DNA from: Chryseobacterium gleum
Lineage (GTDB): Bacteria; Bacteroidota; Bacteroidia; Flavobacteriales; Flavobacteriaceae
DNA: 64,000 bases
NCBI GenBank assembly: GCA_945897915.1
Contig: CAMDGB010000002.1
Location: 62,001 to 126,000 of the forward strand
Direction of reading: 5' to 3'
In this document: piece after piece, positions 8,242 through 15,998 of the stretch
How positions within the stretch are numbered: position 1 is the first letter of the stretch
Layout: every line of letters begins with the position of its first letter
Notes under the pieces: model-generated
What the model was told of the DNA's origin: nothing
The model's database searches: none
Seen by the model: the letters and a program-made list of their open reading frames with translations, nothing else
Made by a program: the position numbers and the translations under genes

Positions 8242-9795
8242 ATGTCAACAATAGCCTCACAATTTGGAATGCCTGAAGCATTAAAAGCACTTGGAATAAA
8301 AGAAATTAATGATGGAACCTCAACTGGTTCTAACCGTTTTTCATCTGGAGAAATCATTGAAAGTTACTCACCAGTTGATGGGCAATTAATTGGAAAAGTA
8401 AAAACAACCACAGCTGCAGATTACGAAAAAGTAATGCAAAGTGCTACAGCCGCATTCAAATCATTTCGTGCTATGCCAGCACCTCAACGTGGTGAAATTG
8501 TTAGACAGTTTGGAAATAAATTAAGAGAATTAAAAGAACCGCTTGGAAAATTAGTTTCCTATGAAATGGGAAAATCGTTACAAGAAGGATATGGTGAAGT
8601 ACAAGAAATGATTGACATTTGCGATTTCGCTGTAGGTTTATCTCGTCAATTGAACGGACAAACTATTCCGTCTGAGCGTCCTGGGCACGTAATGAGAGAA
8701 CAATGGCATTCTATTGGAGTAGTAGGAATTATTTCTGCTTTTAACTTTCCAGTAGCGGTTTGGGCTTGGAATACAGCATTGGCTTGGATTTGCGGTGACG
8801 TTTGTGTGTGGAAAGCTTCAGAAAAAGCTCCTTTATGTTCTATCGCTTGTCAGAATATTATTGCAGATATTTTAAAAGAAAATCAGTTACCAGAAGGAAT
8901 TTCTTGTATCATTAACGGCGATTACAAAGTAGGCGAAATGATGACTACAGACGTAAGAATTCCGTTAATTTCTGCTACAGGTTCTACCAGAATGGGAAGA
9001 ATTGTTGGAACTACTGTTGCACAACGTTTCGGAAAATCTTTATTAGAATTAGGCGGAAACAATGCCATTATTATCACACCAACTGCCGATTTAAAAGTAG
9101 TAGTTCCTGGTGCCGTTTTTGGCGCGGTTGGAACTGCCGGGCAAAGATGTACTTCAACCAGACGATTAATCATTCACGAAAGTGTGTATGATAAAGTAAG
9201 AGATGCGATTGTGGGCGCTTACGGGCAATTAACTATTGGAAATCCGTTAGATCAAAAAAATCATATTGGACCACTTATCGATATAGATGCGGTTAATACC
9301 TATTTAGCAGCTATTGAAAAAGCCAAAGCTGAAGGCGGAAAAGTATTAGTAGCAGGTGGCGTTTTATCTGGTGAAGGATACGAATCTGGATGCTATGTAA
9401 AACCGGCTATTATTGAAGCTGAAAATCATTTTGAAATTGTGCAACACGAAACGTTTGCTTCTATTTTATATCTTATGAAATACGAAGGCGAAGTGGAAAA
9501 CGCTATCGAAAAACAAAATGGTGTAGCACAAGGATTGTCTTCTGCTATTATGACAAACAGTATGAAAGAAGCAGAGAAATTTTTATCTTTCGCTGGTTCC
9601 GACTGTGGAATTGCAAATGTAAACATCGGAACTTCTGGTGCAGAAATTGGTGGTGCTTTTGGTGGCGAAAAAGAAACGGGCGGCGGAAGAGAATCTGGTT
9701 CAGATGCCTGGAAAGTGTATATGAGACGACAAACCAACACCGTAAACTATTCGGATCAATTGCCATTAGCGCAAGGTATTAAATTTGATTTATAA
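8242..9795 (+). CDS. ALDH7-family aldehyde dehydrogenase (alpha-aminoadipic semialdehyde / piperideine-6-carboxylate dehydrogenase type)
   Basis: A 517-residue NAD(P)-dependent aldehyde dehydrogenase. The block PSERPGHVMREQWHSIGVVG followed by SAFNFPVAVWAWNTALAWI is characteristic of the antiquitin (ALDH7) group, which oxidises the lysine-derived semialdehyde to alpha-aminoadipate. The catalytic Glu lies in LLELGGNNA and the catalytic Cys in AGQRCTSTRR. The gene is monocistronic, with its own minus-7 box and a strong terminator. A saccharopine dehydrogenase at 48046 could supply its substrate. A role in kynurenine breakdown beside the upstream dioxygenase is less likely, since that step uses a different ALDH family. 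Confidence 0.88.
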   Translation: MSTIASQFGMPEALKALGIKEINDGTSTGSNRFSSGEIIESYSPVDGQLIGKVKTTTAADYEKVMQSATAAFKSFRAMPAPQRGEIVRQFGNKLRELKEPLGKLVSYEMGKSLQEGYGEVQEMIDICDFAVGLSRQLNGQTIPSERPGHVMREQWHSIGVVGIISAFNFPVAVWAWNTALAWICGDVCVWKASEKAPLCSIACQNIIADILKENQLPEGISCIINGDYKVGEMMTTDVRIPLISATGSTRMGRIVGTTVAQRFGKSLLELGGNNAIIITPTADLKVVVPGAVFGAVGTAGQRCTSTRRLIIHESVYDKVRDAIVGAYGQLTIGNPLDQKNHIGPLIDIDAVNTYLAAIEKAKAEGGKVLVAGGVLSGEGYESGCYVKPAIIEAENHFEIVQHETFASILYLMKYEGEVENAIEKQNGVAQGLSSAIMTNSMKEAEKFLSFAGSDCGIANVNIGTSGAEIGGAFGGEKETGGGRESGSDAWKVYMRRQTNTVNYSDQLPLAQGIKFDL

Positions 9796-9834
9796 AATTA
9801 AGTAATTAGTGATTAGTTACTTTTTAAGATATAG

Positions 9835-9867
9835 AAAAACCCCTGCAAATTTTTGTAGGGGTTTTTT
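9835..9867 (+). terminator. intrinsic terminator after ALDH, CCTGCAAA family
   Basis: An AAAAACCCC arm pairs with GGGGTTTTTT around a CTGCAAA/TTTGTAG inner stem with one mismatch, followed by T's. It is one of four hairpins in the window sharing the CCTGCAA core. Confidence 0.85.
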
Positions 9868-10054
9868 GATTTTATAGGTAAGGGTTTCTATCAAAGATAA
9901 AATTTCTTGCGAAATGTAAACGTGTATTTGCTATAAAATTCGCAATCTTGAGAAACCGCTGTTATTCATTCGGAATTGTTAAGATTTGCTTGTTTACTTA
10001 ACATTAATTTTGAGTATTCTATTCAGATTTTAGGCGTCAAAATGAAAAAACTCT

Positions 10055-10447
10055 TTAGTATATTCTAATTACTGCTCGTTCAGCTTCTTTTCCCCATTGT
10101 ACTTGCCAAGTTCTGCCGTCTATTTGGTCTAATAGAATAAAATTATAAATGTTTGTAGATGGATAAAGAAAGAACCTGCCCTTTTTCTCCTCGTCTTTAT
10201 TTACAAGAGAAATATCAGATAATACATTTTCAAATCGATATTTGCTTTCGGTTCCCCATTGAACTTGCCACATTTGTCCGTTGCTTGTATTTAATTTAAT
10301 AAATGTATACATATTTCTTGTAGCGAATAGTCTGTACTCAACATTGCTGTCCGTAGAAATATTTTGATTTGGAGCTTCAGAAGTACTTTGGGCAAAAGTA
10401 GAAATTGTCGTCAAAGTAATTATTATTGCAAAAAATAATTTTCTCAT
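10055..10447 (-). CDS. small exported protein with two WQVQWG repeats
   Basis: A 130-residue protein with a Sec signal peptide (residues 1-19, ending STFAQ). The mature part is an internal duplication. Unit 1 (about residues 38-70) reads YRLFATRNMYTFIKLNT then MWQVQWGTE; unit 2 (about 90-122) reads RFFLYPSTNIYNFILLDQ then TWQVQWGKE. Each has the order aromatic strand, N-[MI]-Y-x-F-I-x-L, then a W-QVQWG strand. I recognise the repeat as common in Bacteroidota hypothetical proteins but know no function. It has no operon partners and no visible lipobox, so periplasmic location is likely. Confidence 0.75.
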   Translation of the reverse strand: MRKLFFAIIITLTTISTFAQSTSEAPNQNISTDSNVEYRLFATRNMYTFIKLNTSNGQMWQVQWGTESKYRFENVLSDISLVNKDEEKKGRFFLYPSTNIYNFILLDQIDGRTWQVQWGKEAERAVIRIY

Positions 10448-10607
10448 ATTGTTTTTCTGTGTAAATTATATCTATTTCCGTTTCGTTCTTTTATGCTGAC
10501 CACCAACTTATTTATATGCGACATAAAACTTCGAATATGAATCCATATTTGGATAGCTATTCGAACTTTAGTTTTAGTTTTTCAAATCTACTAAATATTC
10601 TTAAAAT

Positions 10608-10638
10608 AAAAAAACCTGCAATATTTTTACAGGTTTTA
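10608..10638 (-). terminator. intrinsic terminator after the DUF1501 gene
   Basis: AAAACCTG (10611-10618) pairs with CAGGTTTT (10630-10637); on the minus strand it ends in a run of seven T's. It belongs to the CCTGCAA-core hairpin family. Confidence 0.8.
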
Positions 10639-10676
10639 TAGTATCACATTGCCTAATTGGCAAATTAAAACCCTAA

Positions 10677-12290
10677 TTATTCAATAATAAATTTCTTATA
10701 TACTTTTTTTCTATTCCATTCAATGGATATTATGTACATTCCAGAAGATAAATTTTGATAATATAAGGTGCTGTTGTTTTCTAAGATAAATTCTACAGTA
10801 TTGTAAATTAAACTTCCATTAACTGAAAACACTGTAAATTGCACGTTAGTATTTACGGTATCTGAAAACAAAACCTTTAAAATTCCGTCTTTGGATGGGT
10901 TTGGATACAAAAGTACACCTTGGTTATTTTCATCTTCAAAATTGATACTATCACTTAATGTAGCATCAAATATGGGTAATTTCACATAATTGCCTCCTAA
11001 AACCTCAGCGGCTTCACTTTCAGACATGCACAACCAATCTTGCATCACGGTGGTATAAATTTGTCTGTAATCAAACTGCATTGGAATTTGATCATTTACT
11101 GCAGCATTTGTTGGTAAAACAGGAGAAGTTCCTATCATTCCAGGAATTGGGTGCGACGTATTTGCCACTTCATTAGGGCTGGTGTTTAGTGCGCCACCAA
11201 AGAAAATAACTGGCGCTGCCGAACCGTGGTCTGTACCTTTACTTGCGTTACTTTTAATTCTTCTACCAAACTCACTAAACGTCATTCCGGTAACATCATT
11301 ATCTTTACCCATATAGGTAATTTCTTGCTGAAACGCGCCAATAGCTTGAGACAATAAGGTCAAATTTATAGCTTGAGAACCTTGGGTTTTATCAGTGCTA
11401 TCTACTTGATTTTCGTGTGTGTCATGGGTATTTGGGTGATTTACAATGTAAACTGGCGTTTGTAAACCTCCATTAATAAGTTTAGCAACAATTTTTAATT
11501 GATCGGCCAATTTGTTATTTGTAGGATAGGTAACTCCTGAATTTAATGCAAAATTATAAGCGGTTTGAATTACATTTCTATACACATTACTTTGGTCTTT
11601 CATTAATCGAAGAAAAGTAAGTTCGTGACCATAATCAGAATTTGGCGAAGGGTCTGTTATTCCGTTAATCACATTAAGTAGTGCATTCGGATCTGGAGCA
11701 CTGTATCCCATATTCATATTTGGACCTTGTAATGAAAAAGGCAACGTTGACCCAATCTGAATGGCAAGGGGATGAGGCATTTCAGGTGAAGGATAAGCCA
11801 TTGGATAGTTCGGATATTTAACATCTAGTGCTCTACCAAGCCAACCGCTATCTAAATTTTGATTACTTCCAGACGCCGTAAACCAAATATCTGTCGCTCT
11901 GAAATGACTGTAATTTGGATTGGGATATGACACCCCTTGAACAATCATCATTTTACCATTATTGTACAGGTTTTTCATATCTGACATCGCTGGATGTAGA
12001 CCAGTTGTAGCGTTATTGTTTAATGTTAACACACTACTTTCTGCCATTAATATATTTGAACGCGCATTAACTAAATTACTCCATTTGTCTAATGGAAAAA
12101 CCGTATTAAGACCATCGTTACCGCCATTTTGTTGAATTATAACTAATATTTTACCGCAGTTTATGGCAGAAAGTGCCATTTTTTCTAATGTTACACTATC
12201 AACTTCTGAAGAAGCCATAACAGGAATACCATTAAATAAAAGTGGCGTTGTTGCTAAAGCAGTCGTTTTTATAAAATTTCTTCTTTTCAT
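10677..12290 (-). CDS. DUF1501 protein with Tat-type leader and T9SS type A sorting domain
   Basis: A 537-residue secreted protein. The N-terminus MKRRNFIKTTALATTPLLF has a twin-arginine motif (RRNFIK) plus a hydrophobic stretch, so Tat export is likely. The body is DUF1501, distantly related to the alkaline-phosphatase/sulfatase superfamily: GGNDGLNTVFP near the start, then TFSEFGRRIKSNASKGTDHG with the conserved DHG. Residues of about 458-537 (LLYPNPSKDG to the end) form a T9SS type A sorting domain, predicting transfer to the cell surface or medium. It lies 5 bp downstream of the DUF1800 gene, its usual partner. The substrate is unknown. Confidence 0.88.
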   Translation of the reverse strand: MKRRNFIKTTALATTPLLFNGIPVMASSEVDSVTLEKMALSAINCGKILVIIQQNGGNDGLNTVFPLDKWSNLVNARSNILMAESSVLTLNNNATTGLHPAMSDMKNLYNNGKMMIVQGVSYPNPNYSHFRATDIWFTASGSNQNLDSGWLGRALDVKYPNYPMAYPSPEMPHPLAIQIGSTLPFSLQGPNMNMGYSAPDPNALLNVINGITDPSPNSDYGHELTFLRLMKDQSNVYRNVIQTAYNFALNSGVTYPTNNKLADQLKIVAKLINGGLQTPVYIVNHPNTHDTHENQVDSTDKTQGSQAINLTLLSQAIGAFQQEITYMGKDNDVTGMTFSEFGRRIKSNASKGTDHGSAAPVIFFGGALNTSPNEVANTSHPIPGMIGTSPVLPTNAAVNDQIPMQFDYRQIYTTVMQDWLCMSESEAAEVLGGNYVKLPIFDATLSDSINFEDENNQGVLLYPNPSKDGILKVLFSDTVNTNVQFTVFSVNGSLIYNTVEFILENNSTLYYQNLSSGMYIISIEWNRKKVYKKFIIE

Positions 12291-12295
12291 AACAA

Positions 12296-14104
12296 TTACA
12301 TTAGTTGGTATTCTGACAATTGAGTAATGGTGAGTAGCAAACTTTTTAATCTTGTTTTTACGATACTGGTATAACCTGCATTTGTTGGATTGCTAACATA
12401 ATTGCTCCATGCACCAGACCAGTAATAATTTTCAATTTGATTTGATAAAAGATTCTGTACTTTCAAATTGTTTTTTACGGAACTGCTTAAATCAATAGGA
12501 AGTAAATATTTTACACATTCGTTTACTAATAAGTCTGGATCAGAAATTACTGCGGGGGCAAACTGAGAAACCCATGCAATCACATTTACTTCAATTCGGG
12601 TTGTTAAGCCATTATATGTTAAATTGAAACCATTAAAAATGGCATCAATAAATGCAGCTCTTTTTTGTACCGTATTAGAATTAATCCAATATTCATGAAA
12701 ATTTGGATTTTGATAATAGGCTGGCCATCCTGCAACGTTAGGTACTACTCCCATTACTTGATCCATAGTAAGCAAATAACGGCTACTTATTGCACTCCAA
12801 ACAGAATATTGCGCAAAATAATTTGTTTGGTCAGTTACGTTATAATTGATATTAAAAGTACGAAGCGATCCAATAACTAAATCGAAAGGTGATTTAATAT
12901 AAACTCCATAATTTGCCATATCGTAAAAATGCTGACTTTTAAATAATTTATCTAAAACAGGTGCGATTTCCCAATTATTAGCAACAAAATGTTGCGCTAA
13001 AGGTACAATAACATTCGCTTCTATATTTGCATCGATGTCATAATATACAAAATAACGATACAATCTTCTACAAATATATTCTGATACTACTTGCGATTTA
13101 GAAAATATCATATCGATAAATGCATCTAATTCTGCACTTCCATTACTTGCAATTGTAGTGTTATTAAAAAACGCGGAAAATTGTTTTGTACTCGTATTAT
13201 GTTGTGTAGAAACAAAGCTTGTTGTAGTTGGTTGTGAATTTAAATTTTGAACGCGCCAACCTGTAAGAATTTTTGCTGCTGCCACCACATCAGCTTCTGT
13301 AAACTGACTCAAAGGATCTTTTCCAAGCGTAAAAAGCTCCATTATCTCTCTTGCAAAATTTTCATCAGGTGCACTACTTGTATTTGCCTGATTATTTAGA
13401 TAATACATCATCGCGGGTTGCGTAGCCACATTTCTGATTAAAGTTTTAAAATTACCTAAGCCATTAGCTCTAAAATTTTGAATGTATTCGTGAGATATTC
13501 TTGCTGAATTTGTATTACAATAGGTATTTTGAGAAACTCTAACCGTATTAAAATCAACAGGAATGAAATGGTACCAAAACCAAGTCATTTTTTCTCTAAT
13601 GTTTAACGATTGGTTTAATGCCAAGCCCAAATTCCATGATGTAACGCTATTTATTCTGTAAATATTTGTAGTGTTGCCTATAGAGGTTGAGTTAAAAGCG
13701 TGTTGTGTCCAGTTACTCCCGTATGGGATATTTCCCTCGTCAGCAAAAACATTTTGATAATAATTAACAGGTGGATTTGGTTGTGTATTTGGTACAGTTA
13801 AAAGCGAATTAACGCTGCTATTCAAACCCGATTGTTCAAGCCCGTTAACATCTGGAAATTTAAAACCAAATTGTGTTCTTCGCAATAAATGTAAAACCGA
13901 AGCCGTATTCCAAGCTCCAGTATATGTCGTTAGACCACTTGTGATGTTGCCTATTCTATTGGTTTCAGCATTTGCGTCAGTAGGTTGGTGCCTTCTTAAG
14001 CCGTAATTTTTTCTTTTATATTTTTCAAAAAGAGGATCTTGACTTTCTTCTCTTCGAAGGAACACTTTTTTAAAAAGATTTCTTCTCGAATATTTTTTTT
14101 CCAT
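12296..14104 (-). CDS. DUF1800 family protein
   Basis: A 602-residue DUF1800 protein, first gene of the DUF1800-DUF1501 operon. Family hallmarks are visible: LHLLRRTQFGF near residue 70, REKMTWFWYHFIPVD, then NFAREIMELFTLG and ILTGWRV. The first residues (SRRNLFKKVF) resemble a twin-arginine motif but are followed by charged residues instead of a hydrophobic segment, so no ordinary signal peptide is present. It may stay inside the cell, or travel with its DUF1501 partner. Function is not established for the family; the tight pairing with DUF1501 is seen in many bacteria. Confidence 0.85.
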   Translation of the reverse strand: MEKKYSRRNLFKKVFLRREESQDPLFEKYKRKNYGLRRHQPTDANAETNRIGNITSGLTTYTGAWNTASVLHLLRRTQFGFKFPDVNGLEQSGLNSSVNSLLTVPNTQPNPPVNYYQNVFADEGNIPYGSNWTQHAFNSTSIGNTTNIYRINSVTSWNLGLALNQSLNIREKMTWFWYHFIPVDFNTVRVSQNTYCNTNSARISHEYIQNFRANGLGNFKTLIRNVATQPAMMYYLNNQANTSSAPDENFAREIMELFTLGKDPLSQFTEADVVAAAKILTGWRVQNLNSQPTTTSFVSTQHNTSTKQFSAFFNNTTIASNGSAELDAFIDMIFSKSQVVSEYICRRLYRYFVYYDIDANIEANVIVPLAQHFVANNWEIAPVLDKLFKSQHFYDMANYGVYIKSPFDLVIGSLRTFNINYNVTDQTNYFAQYSVWSAISSRYLLTMDQVMGVVPNVAGWPAYYQNPNFHEYWINSNTVQKRAAFIDAIFNGFNLTYNGLTTRIEVNVIAWVSQFAPAVISDPDLLVNECVKYLLPIDLSSSVKNNLKVQNLLSNQIENYYWSGAWSNYVSNPTNAGYTSIVKTRLKSLLLTITQLSEYQLM

Positions 14105-14195
14105 ATTCTATGCTTAAGATGTTTAATATTAGACTATTAAATCACGAAAAAGTTTAAAATTTGGATAAAAATACAAAAAAAATTATTTAAAATTT

Positions 14196-14229
14196 AAAAC
14201 CCTGCAAATTGTTTGTTTGCAGGGTTTTT
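14196..14229 (-). terminator. intrinsic terminator after the PhnA-domain gene, CCTGCAAA family
   Basis: AAAACCCTGCAAA (14196-14208) and TTTGCAGGGTTTT (14216-14228) form a 13-bp perfect stem with a 7-nt loop. Its position downstream of the minus-strand PhnA gene fits termination there. Confidence 0.85.
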
Positions 14230-14266
14230 GATAATTGACTAATTGACCAATTTTCACATTGGCAAA

Positions 14267-14842
14267 TTACTTTGTTTTCTTCACATACTGCGTTAAAATA
14301 TAAATATGTTGGTTTTCTACTCTACCTTCAATTAAGTTGGCATCGTCCCAAACCACTTTAATATTGTGAACTGCTGCTCCTCTTTTTGCGGTAAACGTTG
14401 CTCCTTTAACATCTAAATCTTTTATTAAAACAACAGAATCTCCATCTTTTAAAATGGCGCCGTTGCTGTCTTTATGAACAATTTTATTTTCGTCTTCCTC
14501 TTCTCCTTCACCTGTTGCTTTTGCCCATTCTAATGCTTCTTCGTCTAAATACATCGTCTCTAAAGTATCGATGTTTTTTAATCGCGCTAACATTCGCCAA
14601 GATAAAATTTGAACTGGTAAATTTTCATTCCACATGCTATCAGACAAACTTCTCCAATCATTTGGATTCATAGTATCTGGGTTTTCTACTTGATCTTTTA
14701 AATGTTTGGCCAACAAAACCGAATGTACTAAACTTTCTTCAGTAAAAGGCGGTAAAGTATAGACCACTAAATCCAATTCGGCACCACTTATTTCACATTT
14801 TGACTCGCTTCTATCTTTTAATTTTCTTTCAATTACGCTCAT
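14267..14842 (-). CDS. PhnA-domain protein (alkylphosphonate utilization protein family)
   Basis: A 191-residue cytoplasmic protein. The C-terminal third (VHKDSNGAILKDGDSVVLIK to QYVKKTK) matches the PhnA/YjdM SH3-like domain, with the typical DLDVKGATFTAKRG and HIYILTQYVKK. The N-terminal part has CEISG, one half of the zinc ribbon seen in longer relatives, and an acidic stretch (EGEEEDEN). Despite the name, PhnA proteins have no proven phosphonate role. The gene stands 53 bp from the upstream metallophosphoesterase on the same strand and may share its transcript. Confidence 0.85.
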   Translation of the reverse strand: MSVIERKLKDRSESKCEISGAELDLVVYTLPPFTEESLVHSVLLAKHLKDQVENPDTMNPNDWRSLSDSMWNENLPVQILSWRMLARLKNIDTLETMYLDEEALEWAKATGEGEEEDENKIVHKDSNGAILKDGDSVVLIKDLDVKGATFTAKRGAAVHNIKVVWDDANLIEGRVENQHIYILTQYVKKTK

Positions 14843-14895
14843 TATTTCTGTTTTTATGGCTGTTATTTTTTCTTAATTTTGGGTAAATATAAGTA

Positions 14896-15633
14896 TTAAT
14901 TTCTTCCTATTTCATTCGGGTATAGTTCTGGCAATCCATCACTTTGCCAAAACGCTTTAGAAACAATATCCATAATAGTTAACACTCCCGAAAAACCAGC
15001 TCCAGTATCTAAATTCCAAACGGAGTTTTTATAAAGCGGCGGCACGATTTCAGTTTTAGAAACAGGCGTATGTCCAATAAATATTTCAGAATAAATTTTT
15101 AATCTTTTAGGATATAATGGAGAATTTTTATCCATGTTTTCATCTAAACACAAAGCCAGTTCCCAAAGCGTTCTGTCCCAATAGAATAATTTAGGAAAAA
15201 ATTCCTGAGAAACACCATTCATATTTGTAAAACCAGCATGAACAAATAATCTGTTTTCTGTATCTAAATAGTAATTTTGTAACGATTTTAAAAATACTAT
15301 ATGTTTTTGTTTCAACGTTGCAGAAACATTTAAATAAGATTCAACAGTGGCTTTTCCTCCGTGTTTAAACCAGACTTTTTCGTTTATATTTTCATGTCTG
15401 TTTTCCAACCAATCCAAAAGCAATTCATCATGGTTACCTTTTATGAAAATACAATTTTGCTGTTCCGATAAGGCAATTAAAAAATCTAAAACTGCAGGCG
15501 ATTCGCTCCAACCGTCCACGTAATCTCCCAAAAAGACTAAGATGTCATTGGGTTGAATTGCTGCTTTTTGTAATACTTGAATTAACGCTTTTAATCCGCC
15601 ATGTATGTCGCCTATAACTAGTGTTCTGCTCAT
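14896..15633 (-). CDS. metallophosphoesterase (PPP-type serine/threonine phosphatase-like)
   Basis: A 245-residue cytoplasmic two-metal phosphoesterase. The PPP signature motifs appear in order: GDIHGG at residue 7, FLGDYVDGWSESP, then IKGNHDELLLDW, LFVHAGF and FIGHTP. This gives the full set of Asp, His and Asn metal ligands. The length is close to that of bacterial diadenosine-tetraphosphatase/PrpA-like enzymes; the real substrate (phosphoprotein or dinucleotide) cannot be told from sequence. It begins at ATG 15633, with the feoA promoter diverging to the right. Confidence 0.87.
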   Translation of the reverse strand: MSRTLVIGDIHGGLKALIQVLQKAAIQPNDILVFLGDYVDGWSESPAVLDFLIALSEQQNCIFIKGNHDELLLDWLENRHENINEKVWFKHGGKATVESYLNVSATLKQKHIVFLKSLQNYYLDTENRLFVHAGFTNMNGVSQEFFPKLFYWDRTLWELALCLDENMDKNSPLYPKRLKIYSEIFIGHTPVSKTEIVPPLYKNSVWNLDTGAGFSGVLTIMDIVSKAFWQSDGLPELYPNEIGRN

Positions 15634-15723
15634 TTATTTCTTTTAAAATAGGTTCACGAATATACGAATAATAATTCGACTGTAAAACATGACATTTGTT
15701 AGGTTTTTGTTTTCGGAAATAGT

Positions 15724-15731
15724 TACCTTTG
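15724..15731 (+). promoter_or_regulatory. minus-7 box TACCTTTG for feoAB
   Basis: Exact TAnnTTTG box 26 bp before the GTG start of feoA. Immediately downstream, 15734-15750 shares 13 of 17 positions with the core of the palindrome in front of the DtxR-type regulator gene (19804-19820), mainly in its right half AATCTAAA. Confidence 0.55.
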
Positions 15732-15757
15732 TATTTTAATTCAATCTAAATAAGTTT

Positions 15758-15997
15758 GTGAAAAATAGTAATGCTAGTTTATTAAAAAAGGGACAAATGG
15801 CTCAAATTTCGGACATTAATATCGATGAAATTCCATTGAAACTTATTGAAATGGGTTGTTTGCCTGGTAATACTATTCAATTAATTCAGGTAGCGCCAAT
15901 GGGCGATCCTTTGTTTTTTAATATAAACGATGCTAAAGTGGCGATTAGAAAAAAAATAGCTCAAGAAATCTATATTCTACCCGAATCAATACAATAA
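15758..15997 (+). CDS. feoA: FeoA ferrous iron transport protein
   Basis: A 79-residue SH3-like cytoplasmic partner of FeoB. The start is a GTG at 15758; no in-frame ATG precedes the conserved segment LKKGQMAQI. Typical FeoA features are visible: KLIEMGCLPGN and VAPMGDPLFF. It is followed after one base by feoB, so the two are translated from one mRNA. An A-rich leader replaces a Shine-Dalgarno site, as usual in this phylum. Confidence 0.93.
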   Translation: MKNSNASLLKKGQMAQISDINIDEIPLKLIEMGCLPGNTIQLIQVAPMGDPLFFNINDAKVAIRKKIAQEIYILPESIQ

Positions 15998-15998
15998 A

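Noticed and set aside
9426-9740. 104-codon minus-strand frame inside the ALDH gene
   Set aside because: It is antisense to a highly conserved coding region, rich in Pro, Ser and Cys with no domain or start signal; a shadow of the real gene.
12665-12880. 71-codon plus-strand frame inside the DUF1800 gene
   Set aside because: Antisense to conserved sequence and without a plausible start context or domain.
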